54,602 nucleotides of DNA from Acinetobacter sp. ANC 3832 (GTDB lineage Bacteria; Pseudomonadota; Gammaproteobacteria; Pseudomonadales; Moraxellaceae). This document shows, one piece after another, positions 36,250 through 48,400 of the stretch; positions within the stretch are counted from its first letter, which is position 1; each line of letters opens with the position of its first letter. The stretch lies in contig NZ_NEGJ01000018.1 in assembly GCF_002135415.1 (NCBI RefSeq), positions 1 through 54,602 of the forward strand. Reading direction: 5' to 3'. A model generated the notes under the pieces. The model made no database searches, was not told the DNA's origin, and saw only the letters and a list, made by a program, of their open reading frames with translations. A program made the position numbers and the translations under genes.

Positions 36250-36483
36250 ATGACAACTCAACGTGATGCAATTCTTGGTTATGCTGACGAACAACATGCT
36301 TACTACATTCGCTTGATTGAGAATGATACGGTCTTAGGAAGCAATTATGGTCTGCCGTGTGCAAATCCAAATAGTGATATTGCTGAAAGCATTATGACCA
36401 CCTTATTTTTAAAGAAATCATTTTGGTTAAATGGTTCTGAATTTACAGATATTGTAAAAGGCTTACAGCCTCTAAGCTTATAA
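36250..36483 (+). CDS. ddrR: DdrR, DNA-damage response corepressor
   Basis: DdrR is a small Acinetobacter-specific protein that binds UmuDAb and strengthens repression of SOS genes. From ATG 36250 it is 77 residues (MTTQRDAILGYADEQHAYYI). GGAG 8 bases upstream supports this start; a TTG at 36220 would add 10 residues. The block GSNYGLPCANPNSDIAESIMTTLFLKKSFW is characteristic. It is divergent from umuDAb across 288 bp, as in other Acinetobacter genomes, and ends at a bidirectional terminator. Confidence 0.92.
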   Translation: MTTQRDAILGYADEQHAYYIRLIENDTVLGSNYGLPCANPNSDIAESIMTTLFLKKSFWLNGSEFTDIVKGLQPLSL

Positions 36484-36560
36484 AGTTAAATATTTATTTT
36501 GATAAAATATAAGTTAATAAATTATCCAATTATTAATCTCTTTCTAAATATTAGTAAAAT

Positions 36561-36592
36561 TAAAAGCCCCATTGTTAAAATTAGGGCTTTTA
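36561..36592. terminator. Bidirectional terminator between ddrR and aspD
   Basis: TAAAAGCCC / GGGCTTTTA (36561-36569 with 36584-36592) has a 14-base loop. A-rich and T-rich flanks on both sides suit both converging genes. Confidence 0.85.
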
Positions 36593-36642
36593 ATTAAATT
36601 ACCTAAAAATTTTAAATTTAGATTATTAAACTTAAACAAACA

Positions 36643-38274
<1,632 letters not shown>

Positions 38275-38313
38275 TTAATAAAATGTATAAATTTAATGTA
38301 TTCAATAATGTTA

Positions 38314-39996
38314 TTAAGCTAAACCAACGATCAATGGTCCAAGCAATGTTAAAAAGACATTTGCTAAAGCATAAGTAATTGCAAAAGGAACTGTTGGGAT
38401 TGAGTTTCCGGCTTTATCCAGTACTCCGCCAAATGCAGGATTTGCACTTCGTGCCCCCGATATTGCACCCGCCATAACAGCAACATTGTCATAACGAAGT
38501 ACATAACGAGCAAAAAGCATCGCCAGTAGCAATGGGACTAGAGTCACTACTACACCGATGAGAAAAAGTGATAATCCACTTTCTTTAATAGTTTGAATTG
38601 CTTGTAAACCAGACTGCAAACCAACTGCTGCAACAAAGCCAGCAAGCCCTAAGTCTTTAAGAAGTTGTGATGCTGCGGGTGGCATATTGCCATGTAGTTG
38701 ATTACGGCTACGCAACCATCCAAATAATAGACCTGAAAGTAATGCCCCACCTCCTGCACCGAGAGTCAGCGGAACTCCACCAATTCGAATAACAAAGAGA
38801 CCTATAATTAGACCAACAACAAGCCCCGCTCCATGAAAAATCCAATCTGTTTTTAGACTTTCTGGTAGTGCTTTACCTGCTTCTTTAATTAAACGTGAAA
38901 GATCATTTTGAGTACCATAAACAGTAACCACATCACCTTGACGCAAGATAGTTTCATCACTTAATGGCAATATTTCACCATTACGCTTAAGTGCTAAGAC
39001 ATAAATACCGTGCTTTAAAGATGCTGGCGTATTCGCTTTAATATCACCAAGTGTCCGATTAAGATATTCAGAGTTATTGAGGATCACATCAGTTGTGTCC
39101 ATAACGATTTCCATACCAGATGAAGATTGCAACTCCGTTCCGATATGATTCGATATTGCAACAACCCCTGCTCGTCGCCCCACAACCAATACAATATCTT
39201 CAGCCAATAGGGTTGTTTCTGGACTGACATCTATGAATTTATCTTTTCGCTTTAAACGTTCAATCGTTATGCTGTTACCTTCAAGTTCAATATCAGCAAT
39301 ACGTTTACCATTTGCTTGGTTAACCTTATATATACGACCAACCAACTCTGGTATTGCTAATTCTTGCCCTGGAGCAAGTTCAAAAGCACCTTTTAAACGT
39401 TCAGATTGTGCCTTAAGTGCATCATCGCGAATTTCCCTTCCCATAAAGCGTGGAAGAATATTCACACAAACAATAATTGCACCAAGCGAACCAAAGATAT
39501 AGGTAACAGCATAACCAATTGCAACATTAGCCTGCATTTTTTGAATTTCTGCGAGAGGTAAATCAAGACGAGAAATTGCGTCACCTGCTGTACCAATAAT
39601 CGCTGATTGAGTCATGCCTCCCGCTGCTAGACCCGCAGCCAAGCCTTTGTCTAAATGGAAAATTTTTGCCATAACCAATACAGTGATTAAACCGCAAATT
39701 GCCATAAATACAGCCAATAAAATCTCTTTTATTGACTCAGGTCCTAAAGATTTAAAAAACTGAGGACCACTTTCAAAACCGACCGCATAAATAAATAAGG
39801 CGAAAAGTATTGCTTTAACACCATTGTCAATGGGAATACCAAGTAAGCTTAATACAACTGCAACAAGTAAGGAGCCAGCCACACCTCCAAACTGAAATTT
39901 TCCAAATTGGAATTGACCAATCCAAAACCCTATTGCCAGAGACAAAAATAAGAGTATCTCTGGGCTGTGCCTTAATTCACTTTGCAACCATTCCAT
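38314..39996 (-). CDS. aspT: Aspartate:alanine antiporter
   Basis: The 560-residue AAEx-family exchanger takes up aspartate and releases alanine electrogenically. It has about five N-terminal TM helices, two central TrkA_C-like (RCK-C) domains (about 205-290 and 293-375) and five or six C-terminal TM helices. Family blocks are GGMTQSAIIGTAGDAI in the first membrane half and GAISGARSANPAFGGV in the second. I chose ATG 39996 (MEWLQSELRHSPEILLFL), the usual N-terminus; a start at 40026 would add 10 residues. It is first in aspT-aspD. Confidence 0.93.
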   Translation of the reverse strand: MEWLQSELRHSPEILLFLSLAIGFWIGQFQFGKFQFGGVAGSLLVAVVLSLLGIPIDNGVKAILFALFIYAVGFESGPQFFKSLGPESIKEILLAVFMAICGLITVLVMAKIFHLDKGLAAGLAAGGMTQSAIIGTAGDAISRLDLPLAEIQKMQANVAIGYAVTYIFGSLGAIIVCVNILPRFMGREIRDDALKAQSERLKGAFELAPGQELAIPELVGRIYKVNQANGKRIADIELEGNSITIERLKRKDKFIDVSPETTLLAEDIVLVVGRRAGVVAISNHIGTELQSSSGMEIVMDTTDVILNNSEYLNRTLGDIKANTPASLKHGIYVLALKRNGEILPLSDETILRQGDVVTVYGTQNDLSRLIKEAGKALPESLKTDWIFHGAGLVVGLIIGLFVIRIGGVPLTLGAGGGALLSGLLFGWLRSRNQLHGNMPPAASQLLKDLGLAGFVAAVGLQSGLQAIQTIKESGLSLFLIGVVVTLVPLLLAMLFARYVLRYDNVAVMAGAISGARSANPAFGGVLDKAGNSIPTVPFAITYALANVFLTLLGPLIVGLA

Positions 39997-40743
39997 TATT
40001 TGAATCCCCACATAGATTTTTGTCATATACTGGAATTACATTTACAACAGTTAAATAAAATAAAAACGTAAATACTTTTTAATGCAAAAATAAAAACCTA
40101 TTAATTAATAAGATGTTAAAAATTATATTTTATTTAACTAAAGTATTTAAATTTCTCAAAATTGATTTATTTAATGTGTTGCATTTAATGAATATATCTC
40201 GTGATTTTTTTTTAATTATTAACTTTTGTATGCATATTATTAAGAAAAATATTTAAATGTAATTATTAAGAAATTTAATTTAATTAATGAGACAATAATC
40301 ACCATTAACCAGAAAATACAATTAATTATCACAGAAAGATGATTTGCATTTTTTTTTATTCTTTATATATTAAGATTCTTTGATTTTTATTTAAACAATA
40401 TCATTAATAAACTTCAACTACATTATTAATTTAAAAATAATAAAATATCTCTGAAAATTTATATAAAAAACCAAATTAAAGGTTTAAGAGTTCTCACATA
40501 TTCCTATCCCATCGAAGTTCAATAAATAAAAAATATTAATATTTATGCTAAGGAGCTACACAATCAAAATTTATTAATTATATTTTACCTAACTAAAAAA
40601 AATCCATAAGATCAATGATTCTTTACCTAATAAAATCAATAAAAATTTCACTTTATACGTGAATAATTAACCTATAAAAGCCTTTTTTTACTTTCTTTAA
40701 TTTAATGAAAAATAACTTTAAAAATACATCTAAAAATAAAAAA
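39997..40743. other. Very AT-rich intergenic region
   Basis: Nearly 750 bp between aspT and the TPS transporter gene, estimated above 80% A+T. No gene, RNA or repeat is recognisable. The aspT promoter must lie at the high-coordinate-adjacent side near 40000-40150. Confidence 0.5.
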
Positions 40744-40776
40744 TGGTGAAAATACAATAATATAGTATTTTCACCA
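40744..40776 (-). terminator. Terminator of the tpsA-tpsB operon
   Basis: A 12-bp perfect stem TGGTGAAAATAC / GTATTTTCACCA (40744-40755 with 40765-40776) has a 9-base loop. The minus strand runs on into T-rich sequence. It lies 20 bp after the TpsB stop. Confidence 0.85.
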
Positions 40777-40796
40777 CTATATAAAATAATAATTTT

Positions 40797-42470
40797 TTAG
40801 AAATGCTTAGTAATGGTAAACCACGACTCAACATCATTCGGCTGTTCCGAACTCTTGGGTTTTGAACCAATTGGGAAACCAACGGTTAGCGCTGCGCCCC
40901 ATTGTGATGAATTTGTCCAATTCAATCCCAAGCCTGCACTATTGATACGTTCTTGATTATCTCCAGTTAACCCTTTCCATTTATGCGCTTGGCGCTTTAC
41001 CTCTCCTGTATCAATATAAACCTTACCGATGACTTGGTTATTTGAAGAAGCATATAAACTGTGTCGAAGTTCAGCCAATAGATAATAACCTGTTGAACCA
41101 CTTAATACGCTATTTTCATATCCTGCAACATTGGCAGAACCACCAACACTAAACTGCTGTGCACTGTCTAAATTATCTGGGCTAAACTGAGCTTGCAACG
41201 CAGCATAAAGCTGCGTATCTGAGTCTACAAAATTTTGTAATCGAGACACATTCAATGATGCTACGACAAAGTTACCCTGTGTATTAGCAGTTGCTAGATC
41301 ATCTTTCTCCGTTGCTGCATTTTTAAATTCAACATGACCAAAATCTGCGGCAACACCAAACTGAGTTAAACCGCCCCCAGCAAAATTATCGGTCTGTGAT
41401 GCATCTAAACGGATACGCCCAACATGAATATCTCGATCCCGATAAAGGTCTGCAACTTCAATATCATCTTCTAAGCGTTTAAAGTCATATTGCACTCCAA
41501 GTACAACTTCACTTTGGTTATTCAATAATACAGGTTGACTCAGCCATACACTCGCTTGTTGGGCTCTCCCTACTGCATCTAGTGCTTTGTATTCTTTACC
41601 CAATTCATAATCAAGATCAGAATAACTCGCACCTAGACGTGTTCCAGCAGCATTGACCGTTGCTTCATACCCCAAACGACCAAAGTTTAAATTTCCGGAG
41701 GTCATTCCGTCAAAACTGAGTCTATCCCCCAAACCGAGCAGATTATTCGCCGCAATACCTGCGTTCAATCGCACTTCACGGGTATATTCATTACCATAAT
41801 TATCAAGCCCAACATAACCATCCAAAGTTTTGTCAGGTTGAATATGAATGGTTAGGTCGCTTGTTCCAGGATAACGCCCAGCACTCACCACATTACGAAT
41901 TTTAATGCCATTTAAACGACTCAGAAGTTTGAGTTGTTGTTGCAACGTTGCCGAATCAATAATATCACCTGATTGTAACGGCGCTAAAATATCCTCAATT
42001 AAGTGATTTGCAGTTCCAGTTTGATTATTGAACTGAATACGATCATATCTTGCTTCCAAGATTTGAATCTTGACGACCCCCTCAGCCAAACTTTGTACAG
42101 GTAAATAAGCTCGACTGTATGGGTAACCCTTTTGCTGATAATAGTCCGTCAATTTTTTAGTCAATTGTTGTAAATCAGATAGCGTTAATACCTGACCTTC
42201 TACATATTTGACCAATGCTTGCAGATCTTTTGTAGCAATACTTTGATTACCCTGTATCACCACTTGTTTAATGTGAATCTGTTGTTGTGAGTCAACAGAC
42301 TTAGTGTCCATCTGCAGAGGTACTTCAATATTAACCTCTGCTTGTGGCTGATATTGTTGCCATGACTGCTGTTGTAACAATTGACCCGCATTTGGAATGG
42401 TATTTGCAATCACAGGAAAACTACTGACAGCAAGCGTACTCAGCAATAAAGTTTTCTTTGGATAAAACAT
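40797..42470 (-). CDS. Two-partner secretion outer-membrane transporter (TpsB/FhaC/ShlB family)
   Basis: The 557-residue protein has a signal peptide (LLLSTLAVSSFPVIANT). It then has a POTRA_2 domain (about 65-145; IKQVVIQGNQSIATKDLQALV, YYQQKGYPYSRAYLP), a second POTRA-like segment and a 16-strand barrel. DGYVGLDNYGNEYTREVRLN and GVQYDFKRLE are barrel strands, and the C-terminus ends WFTITKHF with terminal Phe. It exports the adjacent TpsA protein. It starts 2 bp after the TpsA stop, so the two are translationally coupled in the order tpsA-tpsB. Confidence 0.93.
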   Translation of the reverse strand: MFYPKKTLLLSTLAVSSFPVIANTIPNAGQLLQQQSWQQYQPQAEVNIEVPLQMDTKSVDSQQQIHIKQVVIQGNQSIATKDLQALVKYVEGQVLTLSDLQQLTKKLTDYYQQKGYPYSRAYLPVQSLAEGVVKIQILEARYDRIQFNNQTGTANHLIEDILAPLQSGDIIDSATLQQQLKLLSRLNGIKIRNVVSAGRYPGTSDLTIHIQPDKTLDGYVGLDNYGNEYTREVRLNAGIAANNLLGLGDRLSFDGMTSGNLNFGRLGYEATVNAAGTRLGASYSDLDYELGKEYKALDAVGRAQQASVWLSQPVLLNNQSEVVLGVQYDFKRLEDDIEVADLYRDRDIHVGRIRLDASQTDNFAGGGLTQFGVAADFGHVEFKNAATEKDDLATANTQGNFVVASLNVSRLQNFVDSDTQLYAALQAQFSPDNLDSAQQFSVGGSANVAGYENSVLSGSTGYYLLAELRHSLYASSNNQVIGKVYIDTGEVKRQAHKWKGLTGDNQERINSAGLGLNWTNSSQWGAALTVGFPIGSKPKSSEQPNDVESWFTITKHF

Positions 42471-42472
42471 AA

Positions 42473-45400
42473 TTAAAATTTCCCTGTTAATGTTTGAATA
42501 CCGTCCATATTGATACCATCACCCATGATTTCGATTTCAATTTGATTTGATTGTTTCGGCTGACGTTCTTGAGGTGCAAATTGAATTGCCCGTTGATAAG
42601 CCTGAAGATCAAAGCCTTGTAGAGCAGGAATATCTGGTACAGTCGGTTTTTCAGGTATAGGTGGTACAGGTATCACCAAGGTATCGGTAATTTTCAACAT
42701 TCCTGCAGTAAAGCTTAGATCATAGTTTTGATCACTACCGCTCACATCATTGGCATATGTCCCGACCTTTGTTCCATTTGCCCCTGTAGCTGTAATACCT
42801 GTCAATACAGATGCAGTTTCACCGCCCACTAAACCATTGACAGTAAAACCAGACACATGTTGTTGCTGACCACTGTACGTCGCTGTTAAATTATTCCCAA
42901 TCACATGTGCTTTCGCTTTGGCTATATCAGCTTGAGTTTGTAGATTCGTTGAAAGCTCGTAGTTACCTGCATCTGTACCATTTAAAGCACCTGATACATC
43001 CACATTCTTATTCGAGCCTGCATTTTTATCTGTAAATTGACCTTGTGCTGTAATATTGACATTGTCACCACTGATTACACCATTCAGACTGCCATTCACA
43101 ATGGCATTGGTCGTGCCATCGTAGACTTTGTCTTGTGCGCTAATTGAGCCTGAAATTTGCTTTTTGCTAATATTGGCTTGGGTCTGTAGATTCGTTGAAA
43201 GATCGTAATTGCCTGCATCTGTACCATTTAAAACACCCGATACATTCACATTCTTATTCGAACCTGCATTTTTATCTGTAAATTGACCTTGTGCTGTGAT
43301 ATTAACGTTATCACCACTAATAACACCGTTCAGACTACCATTCACAATCGCATTGGTCGTGCCATCGTAGACTTTATCTTGAGCTGTAATTGAGCCTGTG
43401 ATTTGTTTTTTACTGATATTGGCTTGGGTTTGTAGATTCGTTGAAAGCGCGTAGTTGCCTGCATCTGTACCATTTAAAGCACCTGATACATTCACATTCT
43501 TATTCAAGCCTGCATTTTTATCGCTAAATTGACCTTGTGCAGAAATGTTGACATTATCACCGTCAATCACACCATTCAGACTGCCACCTACGATTGCATT
43601 AGTTGTGCCATCATAAACTTTATCTTGTGCGCTAATTGAGCCTGTGATTTGTTTTTTGGCAATATTAGCTGTGACTTGGCCATTGGTGGTCAATTCATAG
43701 TTTCCTGCATCTGTACCGATTAAACTACTCGATGCATTAACCGCTTTATTTTGCCCCGCATTTTTATCAACAAAATGTCCCGTTCCACCAACAGCAACTT
43801 GATCACCTGCAATAATGCCTGCTTGATCTAAGTGACCATTCACGATTGCATTAGTCGTACCATCGTAAACTTTGTCTTGTGCTGTTAATACACCTGAAAT
43901 TTGCTTTTTACTGATATTGGCTTGAGTCTGTAGATTCGTTGAAAGATCGTAGTTGCCTGCATCTGTGCCATTTAAAGCACCTGATACATTGACGTTTTTA
44001 TTCGAGCCTGCATTTTTATCAATAAATTGACCTTGTGCAGTTAAATCAACTTGATCACCGTCAATCACACCATTCAGACTGCCACCTACGATTGCATTAG
44101 TTATGCCATCATAAACTTTATCTTGTGCGTTAATTGAGCCTGAAATTTGCTTTTTACTGATATTGGCTTGAGTTTGCAGATTCGTTGAAAGCTCGTAGTT
44201 GCCTGCATCTGTACCATTTAAATCACCCGATACATTCACATTCTTATTTGAACCTGCATTTTTATCTGTAAATTGACCTTGTGCCGTGATATTGACATTG
44301 TCACCACTAATTACACCGTTCAGACTACCATCTACAATTGCATTGGTTGTGCCATCATAAACTTTATCTTGAGCCGTCAATACACCTGAAATTTGTTTTT
44401 TACTAATATTGGCTGTGACTTGGTCATTGGTGGTCAATTCATAATTACCTGCATCTGTACCAATTAAACTACTAGATACATTGACCTCTTTATTTTGTCC
44501 TGCATTTTTATCGACAAAATGTCCCGTTCCACCAACAGCGACTTGATCACCCACAATAATGCCTGCTTGATCTAAGCTACCATTTACAATTGCATTGGTT
44601 GAGCCATCGTAAACTTTGTCTTGAGCCGTCAATACACCTGAAATTTGTTTTTTACTGATATTGGCTTGGGTTTGTAGATTCGTTGAAAGATCATAGTTTC
44701 CTGCATCTGTACCATTTAAAACACCCGATACATTCACATTCTTATTTGAACCTGCATTTTTATCAGTAAACTGACCTTGTGCAGTTAAATCGACTTGATC
44801 ACCGCTAATTACACCATTCAAACTACCATTTACGATTGCATTGGCCGTACCATCATAGACTTTGTTTTGTGCCGTCAACACACCTGAAATTTGCTTTTTA
44901 CTAATATTGGCTTGAGTTTGTAGATTCGTTGAAAGATCGTAGTTGCCTGCATCTGTACCATTTAAAGCACCCGATACATTCACATTTTTATTCGAGCCTG
45001 CATTTTTATCGCTAAATTGACCTTGTGCCGTGATATTGACATTATCACCACTAATCACACCGTTCAAACTACCATTTACGATTGCATTGCTCGTACCATC
45101 ATAAACTTTGTCTTGGGCTGTAATGGAACCTGAAATTTGCTTTTTACTGATATTGGCTTGGGTCTGTACGTTTGTTAAAAGTGCATAATTACCTGCATCT
45201 GTACCGTTTAAAGCACCTGATACATTAACGTTTTTATTCGAGCCTGCATTTTTATCGACAAACTGTCCTTGTGCTGTGATATTAACGTTATCACCACTAA
45301 TCACACCGTTCAGACTACCATTTACAATGGCATTGGTCGTGCCATCGTAGATTTTATCTTGAGCTGTAATTGAGCCTGTGATTTGTTTTTTACTGATATT

Positions 45401-48400
45401 GGCTTGAGTCTGTACGTTTGTTGAAAGTGCATAATTACCTGCATCTGTACCATTTAAAGCACCTGATACATTGACGTTTTTATTTGAACCTGCATTTTTA
45501 TCGACAAACTGCCCTTGTGCAGAAATGTTGACATTATCACCACTAATCACACCGTTCAGACTACCATTCACAATCGCATTGGTCGTGCCATCGTAGACTT
45601 TATCTTGAGCTGTAATTGAGCCTGTGATTTGTTTTTTACTGATATTGGCTTGGGTTTGTAGATTCGTTGAAAGCGCGTAGTTGCCTGCATCTGTACCATT
45701 TAAAGCACCTGATACATTCACATTCTTATTTGAACCTGCATTTTTATCGCTAAATTGACCTTGTGCTGTGATATTAACATTGTCACCATTAATCACACCA
45801 CTCAGACTACCATTCACAATGGCATTGGTCGTGCCATCGTAGACTTTGTCTTGTGCACTAATTGAACCTGTGATTTGTTTTTTGGCAATATCCAATACGC
45901 CATTTTCATACACAATATTATAGTTAGCACTCGACTCTGCACCTGATACTGCATTCTGATATTGGCCTGCATTTTTACCACTTGCAGCCGTATTACCAAT
46001 ATTACCTAAAACACCTTGTTTATCATTACCTTTTAAACCTGAAACAACATACCCACCTTGATTTTGTACTGTTCCATTATAAATCGTATTGAGGTTATCT
46101 CCTTTAACAATGACATTGGCCTTGGTGATAGTATATTTACCCCACTTAAACTCGATATCATAATTTTTATCACCATCGTTATTTCTATAGCCTACCGCAT
46201 GATCATAGACACCCGCATCTTTACGTGTCGCAAGTGCGTTGACACTATTGGCTAAAACACTTTCATTCTCACCATCTACTAAACCTTCGGCCTTGAAACT
46301 AGTTACCTGTTGATTAAATCCATTATATTCACGCGTTTCATCTAGAGCAGTGACAGTAATTTTTTTCTTATTAATGATAAACTTACCATCGACATAGACA
46401 ATGTCATAATTCTGAGTTGACTGATTTTCACCTGTCACTTTATTGTCATAAGTTCCTGCGTCTTTTTTTGTCTCACCTGAAACTAAAATATTGCCCAATA
46501 GTGTTTCACTTTCTCCCTTGACCATACCATCAACGGTATAAGTTGGAGTGTTCATAGACTGATTTTGACCATTATAAATTTTGTCCGTTTCACTCGAACC
46601 AGTCACAGTGACTTTTGCTTTATTAATGGTTAACGTGCCTTCATTTCCAATAAAGTCGTAGCCTTGTTGATCATCTGAATAGTAGTTCGCTTTATATTCG
46701 CCTGCATTTGTTCCACTCACTTGACCTTGGGCTTTATATTTCGACTCATCTAATCCCCAAACATCTGCGAAATGCTGTTTCTTACCATCGTAAGTTGTAT
46801 TTTTATCTTTGAGTGACAAATCAACAGTAGTTAAGTAATGACGTAACAAGGGTCCTGTATTTCCCTCATAGATTCGCCAAATCGTATCTTTACCGCCTAG
46901 TTGACTATCTTCATTGAGGAATGAAAAGTTTTTAGCATATTTCATTTGTTCAGTATTCAGACCTATTGCATCACCTAAACCTTCGCCTACACCTTTCGAT
47001 GTCGTTTGTTGATGATCGATATTCCAATAGGTTGCAATCAGCGTACCGTCATTTTGACCAACTACACCACCGACTTTGCTTGCTCCCGTCACAGTTCCTG
47101 TTGTAAAAGCATTTTTAATATTCGCATTTTGGCTATTAAATCCGACCAAACCACCAACCTGATCGACACCTGTGACATCTCCAGTACTATAAATATCCTG
47201 AAGTGTTCCTGTGTTTTGTCCAACTAAACCACCGACTTGCTGTTGTCCACTTACATTCGCAGTGCTATACACTTCATGTACAGTCTGATTGTTACTTCCG
47301 AGCAACCCACCTACATGCTTCTGCCCCGCAATCGTACCAGAACTATAGATTTCACTCACTTGCCCTTCGTTTTGACCAATTACACCACCAACAAAATCAC
47401 GTCCCGTAATGTTGGCATCTTTTATACTGAGATGATTCACTGTGCCCTGATTGATTCCAATTAAACCCACCTGGTCGCTATTTTTTCGGTCTATATAAAG
47501 TTCTTTTATCTGATGACCTAAACCATCAATTACACCTGTAAATGCACTGTCTTGATCACCAATAGATTTGAAACCATTACCTTCCGAATCACCCCAACTT
47601 TGCGTAGCACTGGCATCAATATCATTACCAATTAGATAATGCCCATCGAGTTGATTATTCACCGCTTGTAATTGTTGAATGGTTTGAATCACACCATAAA
47701 AGGCGCCTGTAATATCATCTTTCTTAATGACCTGATTGCTACCATTGTGATTTTGTAAATATGGCGTGGTTTGATCATTGGCATTTCCCCAAACGGTGTC
47801 AAAATCAAAACCGATAAACTGATCTGCTTTGAACATATCCTGACTTGCTAGACCATTTTTATTTGCACTGCCCGCACTCGTCGTTTGACCTGTTCGGTCT
47901 TTGTCCCAATAACTGTTATTTACAGTGCCTTGGGTATTCTTCGCGACCAAACCACCTTCAGTCTGATCTGTTGCTGTAACTTTACCTAAGGCATAACTGG
48001 TATTAATACTCGCAGCAAGATTTTCACCGACTAATCCACCCACAATGTTATTGCCTGTCACTGAACCGACTGCATAACTGTCTTTAATTTCTGAACCGTA
48101 ATATGAGTTTCCGGCTAAACCTCCGACATTGCTACCCCCTGTAACTTGACCTGTTGCATAACTGCGATCAATCACGGCATTGTTATTATTATCTCCGACG
48201 AGTCCACCGACAATTTCATCACCTTTCACTGTCCCAGTGGCATAGGAGTTTTCAATCTGAGCGTTGTCATTTGCACCTGCTAGACCACCTGCATACAGTG
48301 AAAAATCTCCACCTGTTACATTTCCTGTCGCATAAGAATCTTGAATTTGACTGCCATCGTAGTTGCCTCCGACCAAACCGCCAATCGTCGCAATTCCTTC

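Noticed and set aside
42473..43000. Contact-dependent inhibition (CdiA) toxin at the TpsA C-terminus
   Set aside because: The C-terminus is an MBG domain and a Pro-rich tail with no VENN-type motif, toxin domain or immunity gene. The next gene is the TpsB transporter.
42911..45874. CRISPR-like array
   Set aside because: The 246-bp periodic repeats are in frame within one open reading frame and have no unique spacers.
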